A stretch of 64,000 bases of DNA from Lunularia cruciata (GCA_948567375.1 OX419758.1:46071001-46135000); one strand, 5' to 3'. Numbered from the stretch's first letter, positions 45,620 to 59,118 are shown. A program made the numbers and translations. Notes: a model not told the origin generated them from the sequence alone.

Positions 45620-47600
45620 TAGCAAAGTGCTTCATTGTAAACAAGATTGCAGATTACTATCGTAGCTTGAACATATTCTCCTTCCAAAAGCACAAAATTA
45701 TCTAGAGCCATTGCACTAAAAAATGCAACATTCAATTTCTTATGTGAGAAAATACCCATAGTCAAGCAAATATAAATTTGGGAAGTGTTTATCCCTATGA
45801 CTTGTTAGTAGTTATGTTATATGCAACACAAACTAGAAATTATATGTGGCATAATGGGAAAGGAAGTCCGGTACTTTCAATAATCAAAGGAATTTGTGGC
45901 AACATACCTTACATAATCACCTATAAGGACTTCCACCTCAATCAATTGGGGGGAGTAGTAGCATATGATGAGTTTGTTTCCATTGCATAGTCCCTTTTAT
46001 GGGTCTAGATTATGTAGCAGTATCACATGTGTGCTAACTTTGAGTGTAATCTTATGTGGCGGCCAATTGTTGACTTTCAGCTTATTCAAAAACTTGGTTG
46101 AGATCACATTGGCACCACCCTCATTATCTACCTTGTCAATGCTTAATAGAATTTGACTTGCCCCAAGCACCATGGGTCAAGCACAACAATGTTGATTTTT
46201 GCAACGACATCATTGCATGCTACAAGAATAGTGTGATTATTGAAGAAGTCCCTTCCACCATAGCCACTTGCAATATTGGGGGAAATTGCATCAAACAAGC
46301 TCTTCATGGTCTATTGGGTCAAGATCATATTTGGTGCACAATGGATATTATCTTTTTCATCAATGTTAGGCTTGCACTTTCCAATCGCAAGATCTGAACC
46401 AAAAATGTATGATTCTCCAAGTCAACAAGTGGCATAAAGGTTGCAAAGACATGCATATTTTGACATAAGGTTCATACCTCACTTGAAACCACAAATAAGA
46501 CTCCTTTATTGATTATGAGACAATTTTTGACTACAAGCTCTTTAGAACAAAAGGAAGACTTGCCTAAAATAGCCACACATCACATAATTGATTCCTCCAA
46601 AGAGAACATCATGCTTGGTTATGTCACAAAGCATATGGTCAATAGCTTTAAAAGCAAGCTTGTTGAGCATTGATACCTTGTCCTTAACAATGAGCTTTGT
46701 GCAATGTATCAATTTTGCCAAATCACTTTGTTTGTGAATCTTGCACACAAACATTGGATCTAGCTCAATCAAAATTTTAAATCTTGAATGAGTTGTTCTA
46801 CCTTTGTGTAGCAATAGTGTGCATTTCCAAATGAAGTACTTATCAATGCAATTTGATTTTCCACATACAAAATTTAGGATGAGATTCTCCAAGTACATCT
46901 TTTTGATACCACTTGGTCCATCAACAAAGGAATTTTTTTCAAATACGTTAAGTGTGCTTGATTGGATAATGTTTCCATAAACATCAATGTTGCTCATTGT
47001 TCAAAGTTTCAATCTAGTGTTGAACCTCTTCTCTCAATTGTGCAATGTTATTTTAGAGTTGCTCCAAATGAATTGATTTGCTTGAAATTCCTCCATGGGA
47101 AATGAAGCCTAATGCAAGTTGTAATAGTCCAACAACTTGTCATATAATGCATGTAGTTGAGCAATCAAGTTCAATGCAATAACATGAAGTGATAAGCTTT
47201 TATAAAATTGCTCCTATAGGTCTTATGGGTTTGTCGGTGGTCCGTATGTCAAGATGGTTACAAAAACTAAACAGAGTTGAGCACTTGGTTGCATCACTAT
47301 AGCTTCATGGAGGCATTGCTACCATTCCTCATTGTTCTTATAAAGTCCATGTGCAATGCATGTAGCCTTGACAATATCAAGGATGATACCTTCAAAAGTA
47401 TACAAGTCTTGAAAGGATGCACCTTTAACCATTGTCAAAATTATATTGTGTGGTGAAGTAGCTTGCTCACTCATTGTAAAACTAATTGATAAGGTTTCCA
47501 TATGATTTCTCTAAATTTCTATAATGCATGTTGAGGTGATACTTTTTAGCTAAAAGTCACATTCAACCTAGAAGAGTTTTTCTTGAAAGAGATCTTCAAT
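45620..47600 (-). pseudogene. Helitron PIF1-like helicase, decayed
   Basis: Minus-strand reading in helicase order: SFQDLYTFEGIILDIVKATC and GLYKNNEEW (47440-47320), LNNEQ (near 47000), Walker A at about 46891-46919 as FVDGPSGIKKMYL (canonical GTGKT is lost apart from the Lys), GRTTHSRFKI, the Walker B region (LIVKDKVSML, Glu lost), FGGINYVMCGYFRQV, then LSIDKVDNEGG, LPPHKITLKV-like and GLCNGNKLI (about 46130-45980). The C-terminus (NLVYNEAL) is near 45620. The 151-codon open part is 46997-46542. In Helitrons this helicase unwinds DNA during rolling-circle transposition. Confidence 0.85.
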
Positions 47601-47619
47601 ACACACTTTGGGGTTGATA

Positions 47620-48480
47620 TTTGTGTGGGTACAAGTTCAAATGAGGTGTGATAGTCTTTTTAAATATCAAGAAATTTCCATAAAACTCAAAATCATTGCA
47701 TTTGGAGCTCAATGGCAGAAGTTACAATCACCTAAAGACACAATTGGATTGGGGATTTTAGGACGACACCACAACAATCAGATTGCAACACACCATCTGA
47801 TTGGAGTAGACCATTAAAGTGGAGCAGAAAATTCAAGGCTGATATCTCCATGGTTATATGTTCAAATGAGGCATGCTTGGTTTTTTTTTTAAGCTTCATA
47901 TTATTGACTTTCCATAGAAATTAGAATCATAGTGTGTGAAGCTTTATAGCAGAAGTTACAACCAACTAAAGACACCATTAGGTTGAGTAATTCACCATGA
48001 TATCATAACACCACAACCATTGGAGTGCAATACATCATATAACTTGAACATACCATCAGATTGGGGTAGACCATCAGAGTGGATAATTAATTTTCCAAGA
48101 TTGATATCTCTTTGATTACTTGTTCAAATTTGATGTGCTTTGTTTTGTTAGAAGCATCTTCTCAAGGGCTTTCCATAAAGACAAAATCATGGAAATTGAA
48201 GCTCTAGAGCAGAATTTATAGTTACTTGAAGGCATCACTGGGCGGAGGATTTCACTATGATATCACTACCATCGGAGTTGGACCATCGGGATGGAGTACA
48301 CCATTTGAGTGGATTAGACACATCGTGATTGATATCTTTGTAGATTTTGTTTGAAATGAGGTATGCTTAGTCTTATTAGTAGAGTCTTCTCAAGGGCTTT
48401 CTAAAGAGATTAAATGCATAGCATTTAGAGCTTTATAATGGATTAAAAACTTGTATTTCAAAGTTGACAACCATTGGACT
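47620..48480. repeat. Four-unit diverged tandem array (~230-260 bp)
   Basis: Unit starts marked by gttcaaatgagg-type words at 47634, 47862, 48122 and 48351 (spacings 228, 260, 229). Each unit continues with ctttccata, agcagaa.tta, aagacac.att, ccatcagattgg and gatatct. It lies directly upstream of the point where the helicase reading ends. Confidence 0.75.
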
Positions 48481-50757
48481 TTATGCATGTTAGGTTGATG
48501 TCAAGTGGTTGCATGTACACTTGTGAGGTTCTAGGGAAATTCTTTATCTTGGGCTTGGGGTTTTTATGGGGATAATTTAGGGCTATTCCCTTAAGGGATT
48601 AAGGCAGAGTGGGATGACATGAATCAAAGAGAGGAAGAGAAGAAAGAAATTGACAAGATTTAGATCAAGAATTTCTTTGTTGATCAATTGACAAGGATTG
48701 AAAGAGAGTGGTTCAAGATTTCTTAATTATTGAATGTGAATAGATTGAAAAAAGGACTACAAGATTATAGGATTTTATAGAAAAGGTTAAAATAAAAGAA
48801 GTTTGAAATTGATTAGTTTGAATGATTGGAGAGAGTGGGTTTTTGATGAGAAAATTTAATTGACAGAGCAAGGAATTGAGAGTGAATTTTGATAAAAAAA
48901 GTGTTCTTGGTCAACATATCAAAGGAAGATAATTAATCTCATCTCTCTTTAAATAAAATTTGATTTTTTCTATTTATATGACAAGGACTTTTTTACCCTG
49001 ATCCACATGGTTGATCATTTAATCACAAAGAGAATCCAAGGCTCTCCTCCTTTTTGAACCTCCTCTTTTTTCTTCTTTTTTATTAGGTTTTTGTCTAATT
49101 GTCATCTCTTAGCTTCTAATGTGTGTTTTCTATTATGTGTATCAATTTCATCTTCTTCTTTTTTGCATTACTAATCTTGGTTGGTTTTTAGGTCTTCACC
49201 AAGTATATCTTGTTCTATCTCAGATTTCTTTTTCTACTCATGGGACATCAAAGACATACTTTCATTATTGATACTACTCTCAAAATGATTATTGACTTTT
49301 GAGAGACACCTTAGGAAGCAACTGAGTTTGCCTTAGGCACTCATGAGCTTTCAAACAAAAACTTGGTTTGAAGAGTATTGACATTCACTCAGCTAGTTTG
49401 GCACTATGGTTGGTATTGATGATGTTGTACATGGTTTTGGAGAGGCTTTTATTTGCCACTTTTTGCTTCCTTTGGTTGTTTTAGGATATCAAGATTCATA
49501 CATCAAGAAATATGTAGTCATATAGTCTATCTAGTTCCTTAATGCCATGCTCTACTTTAATTCCATGCACAAGGAAGTAAAGTAGAGTGGAAATCTTTCA
49601 AAGAAGGATTTTGACTCTACTTTTCACACCCAAAACCCAAAATTTGGTTTCAAAATTTGGTTTCAATTTGTCCTTAATTCATTCAATTTGTTTTCAATAG
49701 TCTCACATCTACTTATTTTGAGATTTCATATGAGATGACTCTTTTTTTCTTGAGTACATATTGTTCATAGATTCTCTACATGTAGTTATACATGTTTTTG
49801 TTTGAAAATACATGCTTTCTTATGAATTAAATTTTATCTCCTATTTGCAAATTTGCTAGTGAGTTATACTTTCATTTTATTGCCATTTCATCTACATTTC
49901 ATTTGCACTTAATGAGTTTTGGATCACCCATTCTTCAAATAGTTTCTATCTTCATAAGTCTAATATCAAAAGAAGAAAGGAGGATTTTGAGAAGTTCTAT
50001 TTGATCAATAGGATATAGAGGAAGATTTGAGGAGCAAAAGTTATCTAGTTCTTTTTGAGTGGGATTGACAAGAAGAAGGCTTGTTAATAGTTTTGATAAT
50101 CAAGGAGTTTTTCAAGTCAATAAGAGGTGGAGAAGAGATATTATAATTCATAAAATTGTGATGAAATTTGTACTTTGTGAACTTCTTTGAGTAAATAGCT
50201 TGAGTTTTATAAATTTATTGAACAAAGTGGATTTTGATATATTTCAAACATTGTATCTAGAATGAATGAAGAATTGAGAAGTAATTGAATTAAATTATCA
50301 GTTGTAGCCAAATAGTGATTTTATTTTATTTAGTAAGGATTACAATCTTTTAGTTGGATTAAACTTAAACTCCACAACAATGGAAGAAGTATCTCTAGCC
50401 TGCCAATGGATTGACAAATTAAAGATATCATTGTGCAAATCCCCTCTTTTGGATTGCCCATTTCTTCCTTGGTTGCCATGTTAAGCAAGAAGGAAAGCCC
50501 CATTTAAGATGACTTCCTTGTAAGTGGAATTGTTTGGTTTGCCACAAACTTTTCTATTAGAGTTGTTTCACCGGCATGATCCCAATTAAGAATGTCTGCA
50601 TGACTCTTGTCCACATGAAGTGTCATATATTATTCATTTGGTAGATGTTGGATTTTTAGATATCCATTGGGCATTGAAAACCCAAATAGTCTTCATGCCA
50701 TCTCATAATGACCAATGATATATTTTTGAATCTTATTGGTCTTTTTTAGGACCATAG
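48480..50757. other. Intergenic DNA, nothing assigned
   Basis: AT-rich, CpG-poor, with no ORF above 60 codons and no copies of the repeat families named here. Confidence 0.4.
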
Positions 50758-51499
50758 TGTAATACCAATAGCTAGACACATGATCTAGAGATGAAATTTG
50801 GTTTGGTAATATCTAGGAGGATTTTATACATGATGGGCTAAGTATATCAGATAGAGGTATCATTGAAAGAGTACTTCTACTAATAGGCCAAAAACCGAAA
50901 CATGCTTGAAGACTTTAGAATCAATAACTAGACATATGATCTAGAGGTGAAACTTGGGGTGGTGACATCTGGAAGGATGTTACACATGATAGAGAATTTA
51001 GATCAGATAGAGGTTCCAACAAAAGAGCACTTCTACTAATAAGGCAGATGTAAAAAATAGCTTGAAAACTTTAAAGCCATTTTTGGAAGCCTAAATAGAT
51101 GAATTAGGCCTCAAAAATGGTACCATACTCCTCTTTAGATGGATAAGGCTTTCCTTCTCCCCCCATGATTCATCTCATCGAGAGCTTTCCAACGTTACCT
51201 TACCCATGGGATCCCAAGCTTCCTACAAGAAGATATCCTAAAAATTCCTTTTGATCAAACCCATTTGACCAGCTAGATAGGACAAGGACTGACATGTCAC
51301 CCATACAAACAACTAATCCAAGGATGGAACTCGCTGACAAGTCATCAATCCATGTAACTGATCCAAGGGTGGAGCTTCCTTTGAGAGGATTCTCTTTGCT
51401 ATATAATAAAGAGAAGGTGCTCCTTTGGAGCATCAAAGGATTGAGTTTGAAATCTATATTTTCTCTCTTGAAGAGTTCTCTTGTCCTCAGAGTATTATG
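50758..51499 (+). mobile_element. Solo alpha LTR copy H (duplicated-U3 type)
   Basis: 742 bp from tgtaataccaatagctag to gagtattatg (mutated end), with perfect target duplications catag at 50753-50757 and 51500-51504. Two U3 units start at about 50758 and 50915. TATA-like box tatataataaagag near 51398-51412. Confidence 0.88.
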
Positions 51500-53800
51500 C
51501 ATAGTCATGCAATTCTGAACTTTTTACACATACTTAAAAATACTTCACACAACAATAACCAATGAACATGTCTCTCAATCAATGACATAAATCTTGGAAA
51601 ACTAAATGCAGTAAGAGATGGCCATTATTGCATGGTGGACATATAAACAACCAATTATTGTGCAACTTGTATGCTAAATCACAACCAAGGACCTAATTTA
51701 TCTTTCATTAATCAATTTTTTAATCAAAGGTTTATTTTGAAAATATAAAGATAGAAAACCTCATGATTTAGGAATTAAAATTATGCATTTTCATTAAAAA
51801 TCTAGATCTTATTTCAAGTATAAATATAAATATAAATATAAATTATATATAAATATAAATTATATATATATATATATATATATGGTTAATCATGTATTTT
51901 TATGTTTACCTATTGAAACACTTTGATTGGAAACAATTAAGTTGATCTTCAAACAACAATACAAATAGAAATATAGATATCATACCTCAAGATTAATATA
52001 CTCATTGTACTTTGTTTCTAAGTACAAGTTGTGTGGTATGATCCATTGGTTGTCAACTCAATGATCTTTTTTGTCAACAACAAAGTGCTTATCATCTCCC
52101 CTCCTATACACAATATAGCCATCCCTAACCACACATGTCTCTTTGGAAAAATTGCAAGGATACCATATGAAAGCTCAATATTAACGTACTTAAAATATAG
52201 TCAATAAGTATAGTCTATTCCCACAATAATACTATTAAAAATGCTTAAGAGTGAAGAAAAACACACACTTGTCACCAAATCTTAGTTTATTTATTATCTC
52301 TTGTTTAACCTCTTGGGCTAAAACTACTCCCAAAAGAGAGTAGTGTCATCTTTTGTGGCACACTATAGCAAAAAGAAATCACAAAGTAATGACTTTCACT
52401 CAAAAATCTAGCAAGGATTGCTCTTGAAGGTGATGGTCAAACTCCAAGTGCCACTCCATTCCAAAGATGTAGTGCTTACAAATGTGTTCTACCCTTCCGA
52501 GATGGCACAACTTGCAGGACTAAACTTCTTGCTACTTCTTATCTGTTTCATTTTGTGGTATTGCTTGTATGGTGAGCTTCCTAATCCACTTATTTTACAA
52601 GTTCACTCCTTTGAATCCTTTAATGCACACCTCGTAAGGAGTGAGTATCTGCTTAGCACTAAGCATTGAAGACCTATTGTGAAATGCCTCACCTCTACTC
52701 TTGCATAGACATTGAAACAACATGCAAAATATAGGACACAAAAATTGCAAAGAAGTATGCTCACTCTTTACTAGTAATCAAATTTTTCATTACAAAAAAG
52801 AAAAAATATGAGTGCCAATGGCACTCATCCTAATATACAAGTGTTGCTCCAAGGCAAAGGGATCAAAATCCCAAGTGAATCTTGAAAATTTTTGATCTAA
52901 ATGGTCCACCACTGCTTCTACTATCATAATCCTATCTTATCTTAGTCCTCTGCAAAATGATTAGGCTCCTACATGTGTGAGTGGAGATATCAGATGCAAC
53001 CTAATCTATTCCTAATGTACAACCTTGATTACCTATACAAGCCCAAGGGCACTCCTCTTCAAGTATATACAACTCTAAGTATAGTAAAATTTCAAGGGCA
53101 CTTGTCCTCAACTCTATACTCTGAGTGCTACTTAACTATGAAAGCATATGCATACAATGCAAAGTGTAGGGACAACTAGCCTACTTAGAGTGCTTGACTA
53201 CTATAGAACTTTGAACTAAAGAGTGCAAGGACTTCCTTTTAGGGGAGTGCTTTGGACTAGAACAATTGGCAGTGAAGGACTTCATTCACCTCTTAGGTAT
53301 CTAATGATTTGGTCTGTCTAGGCTTGATACCTAACTATCTTTAGCAAGAAGGTATGGCATACTTCATTGATTTTTATCTGAATGCTCCTTCAAGTGCAAG
53401 GATAGGATGTTCATGCATTCTTCCTTGTAGGCTTGATTTTGCAAGAATTGGACTTGCATCTTCAATTTGTGGTGTTTGGTCCTCAAGGCCCATACTACTC
53501 CTTCTTCTTTTACCATCTCCATGAATAAGGCCTAGGTCTCTTCTAGTTGGTGCAATGGTTTTAGTTGATTTTAGTCTCTTTGCTTTGATTGCCTATCCTA
53601 TTTGGCCTTTTGTTCTTCTAGCACTTGGAAGCTTTCTGTATGTTTGATTATTTCTTCCTTTGCTTCCTTGGTGAGAAATTCTAGTTAACCTACCACTTCC
53701 TTTTGATACTCCTACATATGCAGCTCCAATGTTACTACTTGATCATGCTTTTCCTTTAGAGCACTCCTAGTGCTATCCACCTCCTAGCACTTGCTACAAA
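51500..53800. other. Intergenic DNA with an AT microsatellite
   Basis: (AT)n and (aaat)n-type repeats at about 51820-51885. The remainder shows no motif; the ORF at 52418-52669 (83 codons) lacks family features. Confidence 0.4.
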
Positions 53801-53829
53801 GTTGGTCTTTAGCTTCCTTCTTGAATTGG

Positions 53830-55972
53830 TCAAACTTGAGGCAAAGTGCATCCAATCTCCTTTAAACCTATTGGTCTTGGATGCTTGATGATCTCTTTGT
53901 TCTCAAAAGTGGCTCTTCTCTTCTTCAACTTCTGGTTCTCTTGCAACAAGGTGCTTACCTTTGAATCCTCTACCTTGTATAGATCTTTGGCCTTCATCGT
54001 CTCATCCTTCACCAGGTCCTCTTTGAAATTTTTAGGATAGACCTACTTGTATATGGTCTTGAAAGCATGGTGTAGTCCACCACATCAAAGCACTTGGCTT
54101 GGTAATATTGCAATAACACCTCCATTAATTGCAATGCATTATCCATTGAGTGAATGATGAAATTCAACCATCTTGCACATGCACCAACTTGGATGTTGTA
54201 GGTGCCTCTTGCACTTTGATTTTCACTTCAGGTGCAGCCCTAGGAAGATCCATCACAATGTCAAACCACTCTTCTTCTTTGACATTGTTGGTAATTTGAT
54301 CCTCTTCCTCAATGCAGTCATTGGCCTTTGCTTCTTCTCTTAACCAAAGTTCGTTGTCCTTCAACCACTCGGCCTGATCTTGCACTTCTAATGCGGTTTC
54401 TTTTTCTTGCATGTTTAGACTCAAGAATGCCTACTCAAGCACTGCCACTTCTTCTACCATGTGTTCTTCTTCATTTGTAGGGCCCTTATCTATCTCCTAG
54501 TCTGATTTTGGGGAGCAGATTGAGCGTCCTCCCAAGGTTCCCCTCCTTCTTCATTGTCTCTTGAGGTAGAGGTTGATCCTTGTAGAATGAAGGACCCCTA
54601 TTCCTCCTAGTCCTTATTGTCATCAACCTTGGTGTCCTCAGCTTCAACTTTTGAAGAAGATACTTCAACAATCTTGGCACTTGCCTTTGACTTCTTGGTT
54701 GGAGGAAGTGGTTTCTTCTCCAAGGTGGTGGTCTTCCTCTTCAAAGTCTTGGGCAAGGCCAATGCTTCATCTATAGTGTAAAAGACCAAGGGAAGAAGTA
54801 GGAGAATGGAAGACCAAAGTGAAAGATTACATTGGGACTATTGAATGAGGTGAAATCTAAATGCCTAGCATGAGCTTGGGCTTTGGTATCTACCAAGAAC
54901 ATGCAAGGTTCTTAGGAAGCTTCTCAGAGGCTTCTTTCTAGAAGCTTTCTACTTGGCATGCAAGCTAAACTAGTTGGAAAGTCTCCCAAGAAGCTTCCTT
55001 CTAGAAGCCACCTACTTGGTATGTAAGCTAAGCTAGCCAGGAAGCTTCCTCTTAAAATTTTCCTACTTGGCATACATGTCTATCCAATACTTGGAAGGTA
55101 TTAAGAAGCTTCCTAGATGCTTTTAGAACATTCATACAACTCTTGGCTAATTTAACCTATTTGTTATTTTTTTAGTCTTAACCAACTCATTTGTAAACTC
55201 TATATTGTTACATACAAGTACAAATTGGCCTATCTTTGCAAAATTTGCATCTGCCATCCAATACTTGGAGATTTGAGTAGGTCTTTCATGTTTCACTTCA
55301 AAATAACTTGCAAGAAATGGGTAGGGAACCTCTTCCTCTCTTCCTTGGTAAGAAGGGTTCATCTCTATGTAGTAGTGCATTGCAAAAGGAGCAATGTAAG
55401 TGGCTCTTCCTTTGTCTTCAAATATGTATGTAAAAGCTTGCACTACTTGTCAAACATTTTGGCCCAATATAAGGCGCTATTGGATACATATTATCAAAGA
55501 ACACTACATGTCAATTGATTAAGTAGGTGGTTTGTTTCTATTTGAAAATTTTAGAACTATTTCTACAATGGCTCTTTGGGTAGGGGCCTTGTAACTAGCT
55601 ACACTCCATCTATTGTTCTTGGAGTGCTTATTGCTAAATTGGCTCTTGACTTTAAGGATTAGCTCCTTGTCAACAAATTTTGTGTCTATGGTCATTGCTC
55701 CTACAACACCAACATCCAAGCAGAGTACTATTTTCCAATGGTCCTTAGTCTAGTTCAATGGATTACCATGGATTCCCCCTAAAGTCATCTCTCTCTTGCC
55801 TCTCATCTCATGGATCTTACAAAAGACTAATAACTTCCAATTTTAGAGTATAAATCCTAAGTACTTACTTTTAATTACATCCATCCTATAGTACACTACC
55901 CATTTTTTCACAGCAAGGGATCTAAGGATGGCTTTAAGAGCCTTCTTCTAAGTCTTGGGAACTACCATGGTT
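53830..55972 (-). pseudogene. Long unknown ORF (coiled coil, acidic), split by a beta LTR
   Basis: Minus-strand frame from about 55972 (MVVPKT, then KKWVVYYRMDVIKSKYLGFI) through CLDVGVVGAMTIDTKFVDKE (55719 on), SNKHSKNNRWSVASYKAPTQ, IFEDKGRATYIAPFAMHYYI and EVKHERPTQISKYWMADANF. It is broken by the LTR at 54777-55212, then continues in the same frame as DEALALPKTLK, a basic patch KKSKASAKI and an acidic stretch. A coiled-coil tail (LLQENQKLKKRRATFENKE) is at 54012-53830. About 700 codons with several stops. I do not recognise it; a gag-like or accessory ORF of a large transposon, or a decayed host gene family, are both possible. Confidence 0.5.
54777..55212 (-). mobile_element. Solo beta LTR inside the unknown ORF
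   Basis: 436 bp, starting tgtaaaagacc and ending ctatattgttaca. It has the same cttggcatgcaagc and gaagcttc units as the beta element LTRs. Flanks are tatag (54772-54776) and tacaa (55213-55217): three of five match, with two transitions. LTR plus one duplication is 441 bp, a multiple of three, and the host frame is continuous across the site, which supports a simple insertion. Confidence 0.8.
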
Positions 55973-56780
55973 CTTGCACACAAAGAGATGCTATGAGCTA
56001 TTGATGTACTAAGCCAAGTGCCTCACTTGACATCAAGTACCTAAGATTGCACCAAGTGCCACTCTAAAAATTGAATTTGAATTTGAAATTGAATTTGAGT
56101 ACTCATTACTTCAGAAAAATTTGCAAGGCACTACTTGATCAGCTAAGTAGTTAGATTGAGTTGCAAAAAGTGCCACTTTAAGCCGGGCAATTCAATTTAT
56201 ACATCAAGATCCTGATTATTTCTCAGAACTTTGGTGGTCATAGAGTGGGTAGGTACTTGCCATTATGTACGCAAAGGCCTCTACATGTTGTCCTTGGGTG
56301 AAGCCACTCTCTCATGTGCCAAAAATCCATTTTCCAACCACTTTCTTCGATGCCACACTTGCCTACCAAGTGCCAATGGGTATTTTGTAGGTAATGGCAA
56401 TTGGCAGCAAGTTCAAATTGCCGTGGAATTTCCCTTTGAGTTCCAAGGTGGCAATTTGCACTTGGACCTATATGCCCTACCTATTGGTACTCCAAGTGCT
56501 GCATATCCTACAAGCATTCCAAATGATCCTTCAACACTCCAAGTTTTATTCCATCCTCAAGCATTGGGAGTCATTCTACACCTCTCCAAGTGTTCCTCAT
56601 TTCCTTTGTGATATAGCTTTGCTTGTCACCTTGATACTGGCCCTAGATCTCATGTGGTCTCTATACCCATTCTTCATATCAGCATTTAGGATTATCTTAC
56701 ATCATTCCAAGTGATGAACATCTTGCAGGCCAACTTGCAAATACTTGGGATTATCCTACATCACTTTGAGTGCTTCTCCC
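55973..56780. other. Non-coding stretch rich in ccaagtg words
   Basis: Repeated phrases (cactccaagtg, ctccaagtgttcc, cattccaagtgatg, caagtgccac) recur irregularly from 56010 to 56780, like an old degenerate minisatellite. No protein motif. Confidence 0.4.
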
Positions 56781-56783
56781 ATT

Positions 56784-58492
56784 CTAGCTTGCCAAGGTCA
56801 CTCCTCCAAGTACCTCACCATTTGGGGCAATTCTCCAAATAATTCTATCATTCCTTGTGGTTCTCTTAGCACTTAAGTTTGATATGATCAACAAAAGCAA
56901 ATTTTTAAGAAATAAGAGCACCACATACCACTTGAAAAATTTACCAACCTCCATGTAAGGGGAATTTGGATTTTTCCCATTACAAGGCCCATGCACTAAG
57001 CAATATTTCATTGTCTTGTAGGCATCAAGGTCAATGATTGGTTCAAGAAGTTTTGTAGACACTATTGAGTTGATATTGTCCACAATCCTCAATTCTGACT
57101 ACTCATCAAGAATCAATGGGATATGCATGTGTAGTAGGCCTCTCTTTTGAAATTAAATAACCCTAGTGTACCTAAGCACCTTGCCAAACACTTTGTGGTC
57201 CTTGAAGTCTTCCATTTGCTCTTAGAATTTCAATTTTAACACACAAGCAACTAAATCTAGCCAATCTTTTGCTATTGCCGTAGTTCTAGTTTTACTATGA
57301 TCTCAAACCATTTTGGGTTAAAAAAAGATCCGGCCACCTAAACATGCGCACATTGGCCATGGCATCCTAATAGTGGTGATTCATTTGATGCTACTTCTTG
57401 CAAAAGATGATGAGAAGATGAACAACTTCATTTAAGGCATCCACCACTCTATTAGAAAGTTCACATTGTAAGTCCTTTTGATTGTCTTGGGTGAACTTCA
57501 AGTGGTTTTGTTCAATGCACACCCATGCATCTACCATTGTACTATTGTAACAAAGGTTAGATAAAGAAGATGTGGTCGTGACAATTGTGTAGGTGAAGTA
57601 GGCATGCATACATGAAATTGCATCTATGTTACTCTCCTTGATCTGCCACTACCTTTGAGAGAATTTGGATCCACTTCCACAAACTCCATACCTTTGCATT
57701 CAAAGCCTGTCAACAAGATGTTCAAAGACCATCCTTGATGCGCATTGAGAAAGAGAAGCATGTAATGCTTTGGTAAATATGTAGAGTGCAAAGTTGAGAT
57801 ATGTTGAAGAAGCCTATTCACCCTCTTGACAACAATGTCTCAATATAACATGATTCCATCATGGCCATCACGAACCATGATTGTGCCAACCTCATCTGAT
57901 GTGGGGGTGTTGTATCTACAACAATCTTGACATTTCAAAGCCAATAGATAGAGTTCCTACTCCATTGTTGGTTGCTTTATCAATTGTTAATGAACACTTT
58001 CAAAATGTTGTATGTAAGTGTTGTGCTCCTATAACATGTTCTAGAGAAACTTTGTTATACTATGGTTTAGATTTTTGAAAGTTACCATTTGACCAATTAG
58101 AGTAGCATGGTTATTGGCAATATACAATTTCAAAAACTTGCAATTCTCCCCTATTGTCAAAAGGCTACCTATTATATGATACAATGCGCTTTGAAATCAA
58201 AAGATGTAGTTCTTATCTTGGGCAAAATATTTATCAATATTTTCTCCAAGAGATACAAAAACCAAAGTGTTTGTATCTCTAGGATTGATTCTCAAAAGCT
58301 CTTTGCTTCTTGTATGTCTTGTTGCAACAAGCACCGTAATGATTGAGGAAGCACTGCCAATTGTGGAAGCTCAATTTCCTTGATCACAATACACAATGAA
58401 TAGTGGGTTGGCCTTTGTTGATACACTCTTCTAGCTAATGCAAAGTGCAACATGTACCATAATGAATATTGATTTACTGAAGTAGATGCCAA
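56784..58492 (-). pseudogene. Helitron Rep (HUH) domain and N-terminus, decayed
   Basis: Minus-strand pieces in Helitron order: IELPQLAVLPQSL with ILEIQTLWFLYL-like following (58390-58250), TSDEVGTIMVRDG and the DIVV block (57900-57840), ISTLHSTYLPKHYMLLFLNAHQGW (57790-57720), VDAWVCIEQNHLKFTQDNQK (57530-57470), FFNPKWFEI (near 57310), and the HUH motif as GLLHMHIPLIL with HMH at 57123-57131. Then VHGPCNGKNPNSPYMEVGK follows (57000-56940). HUH nucleases nick and join DNA strands in rolling-circle transposition. Both His are kept; stops occur throughout. Same strand and order as the helicase half 9 kb away. Confidence 0.85.
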
Positions 58493-58499
58493 ATGCTAT

Positions 58500-59118
58500 C
58501 AACAATAACATGCACCAAACATGACAACAAAAAATTTGGGATTGTAGCATATGTTGCTTGATGTCCTAGATGATCATTCTATAGGAAATTTTTTTCCTCT
58601 TCCTTTGTTTGCTTGACATGCTAGGCACATGAGCAAAATGATCAATTCCAAGATCCACCATCTGATCTTCAATTAGATGTTCCACAGGCCTACTTCAACA
58701 TCTTGCATACACATTCATGCTCAACATCCATTTGCTTAGCACAACATTCTTGGGCCAACTTATTTCTATGGGCTTGAGTAGTTTCCTCTTGAATAGAAGG
58801 TGTAACAAATTTCAAAAGGCTTGTAAGGTAGAAAGGACAATAAATGATGTGTGATATCAAAGGAATGCCATTTTGAAATCCTTAAGTTTGGACTATGGAC
58901 ATTAAAAAGATAGGCTCACAACCATATGTGTAGCAATTTTGGAACCTATTTGATAAGACTCTTCCTTTTGAAAAATACCTTGATGGCTTAAATACCTTGA
59001 TAGTGAAGTTATGGAAGAATTTAGGCTGCCATCTTAACTTTCCAAAGATTGTGTGACAATTGTAATGTGTCCTTGTTGAGCTTCCTAAGAGAAATTGAAA
59101 ATGATATTTTCTAAAAAT
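58500..59118. other. Intergenic DNA upstream of the Helitron Rep
   Basis: Lies on the 5' side of the Helitron Rep. No coding motif and no clear Helitron 5' end found. Confidence 0.3.

Noticed and set aside
47620-48480. Possible CRISPR array
   Set aside because: Units are about 240 bp, diverged throughout and without spacers; the setting is a plant-type nuclear genome.
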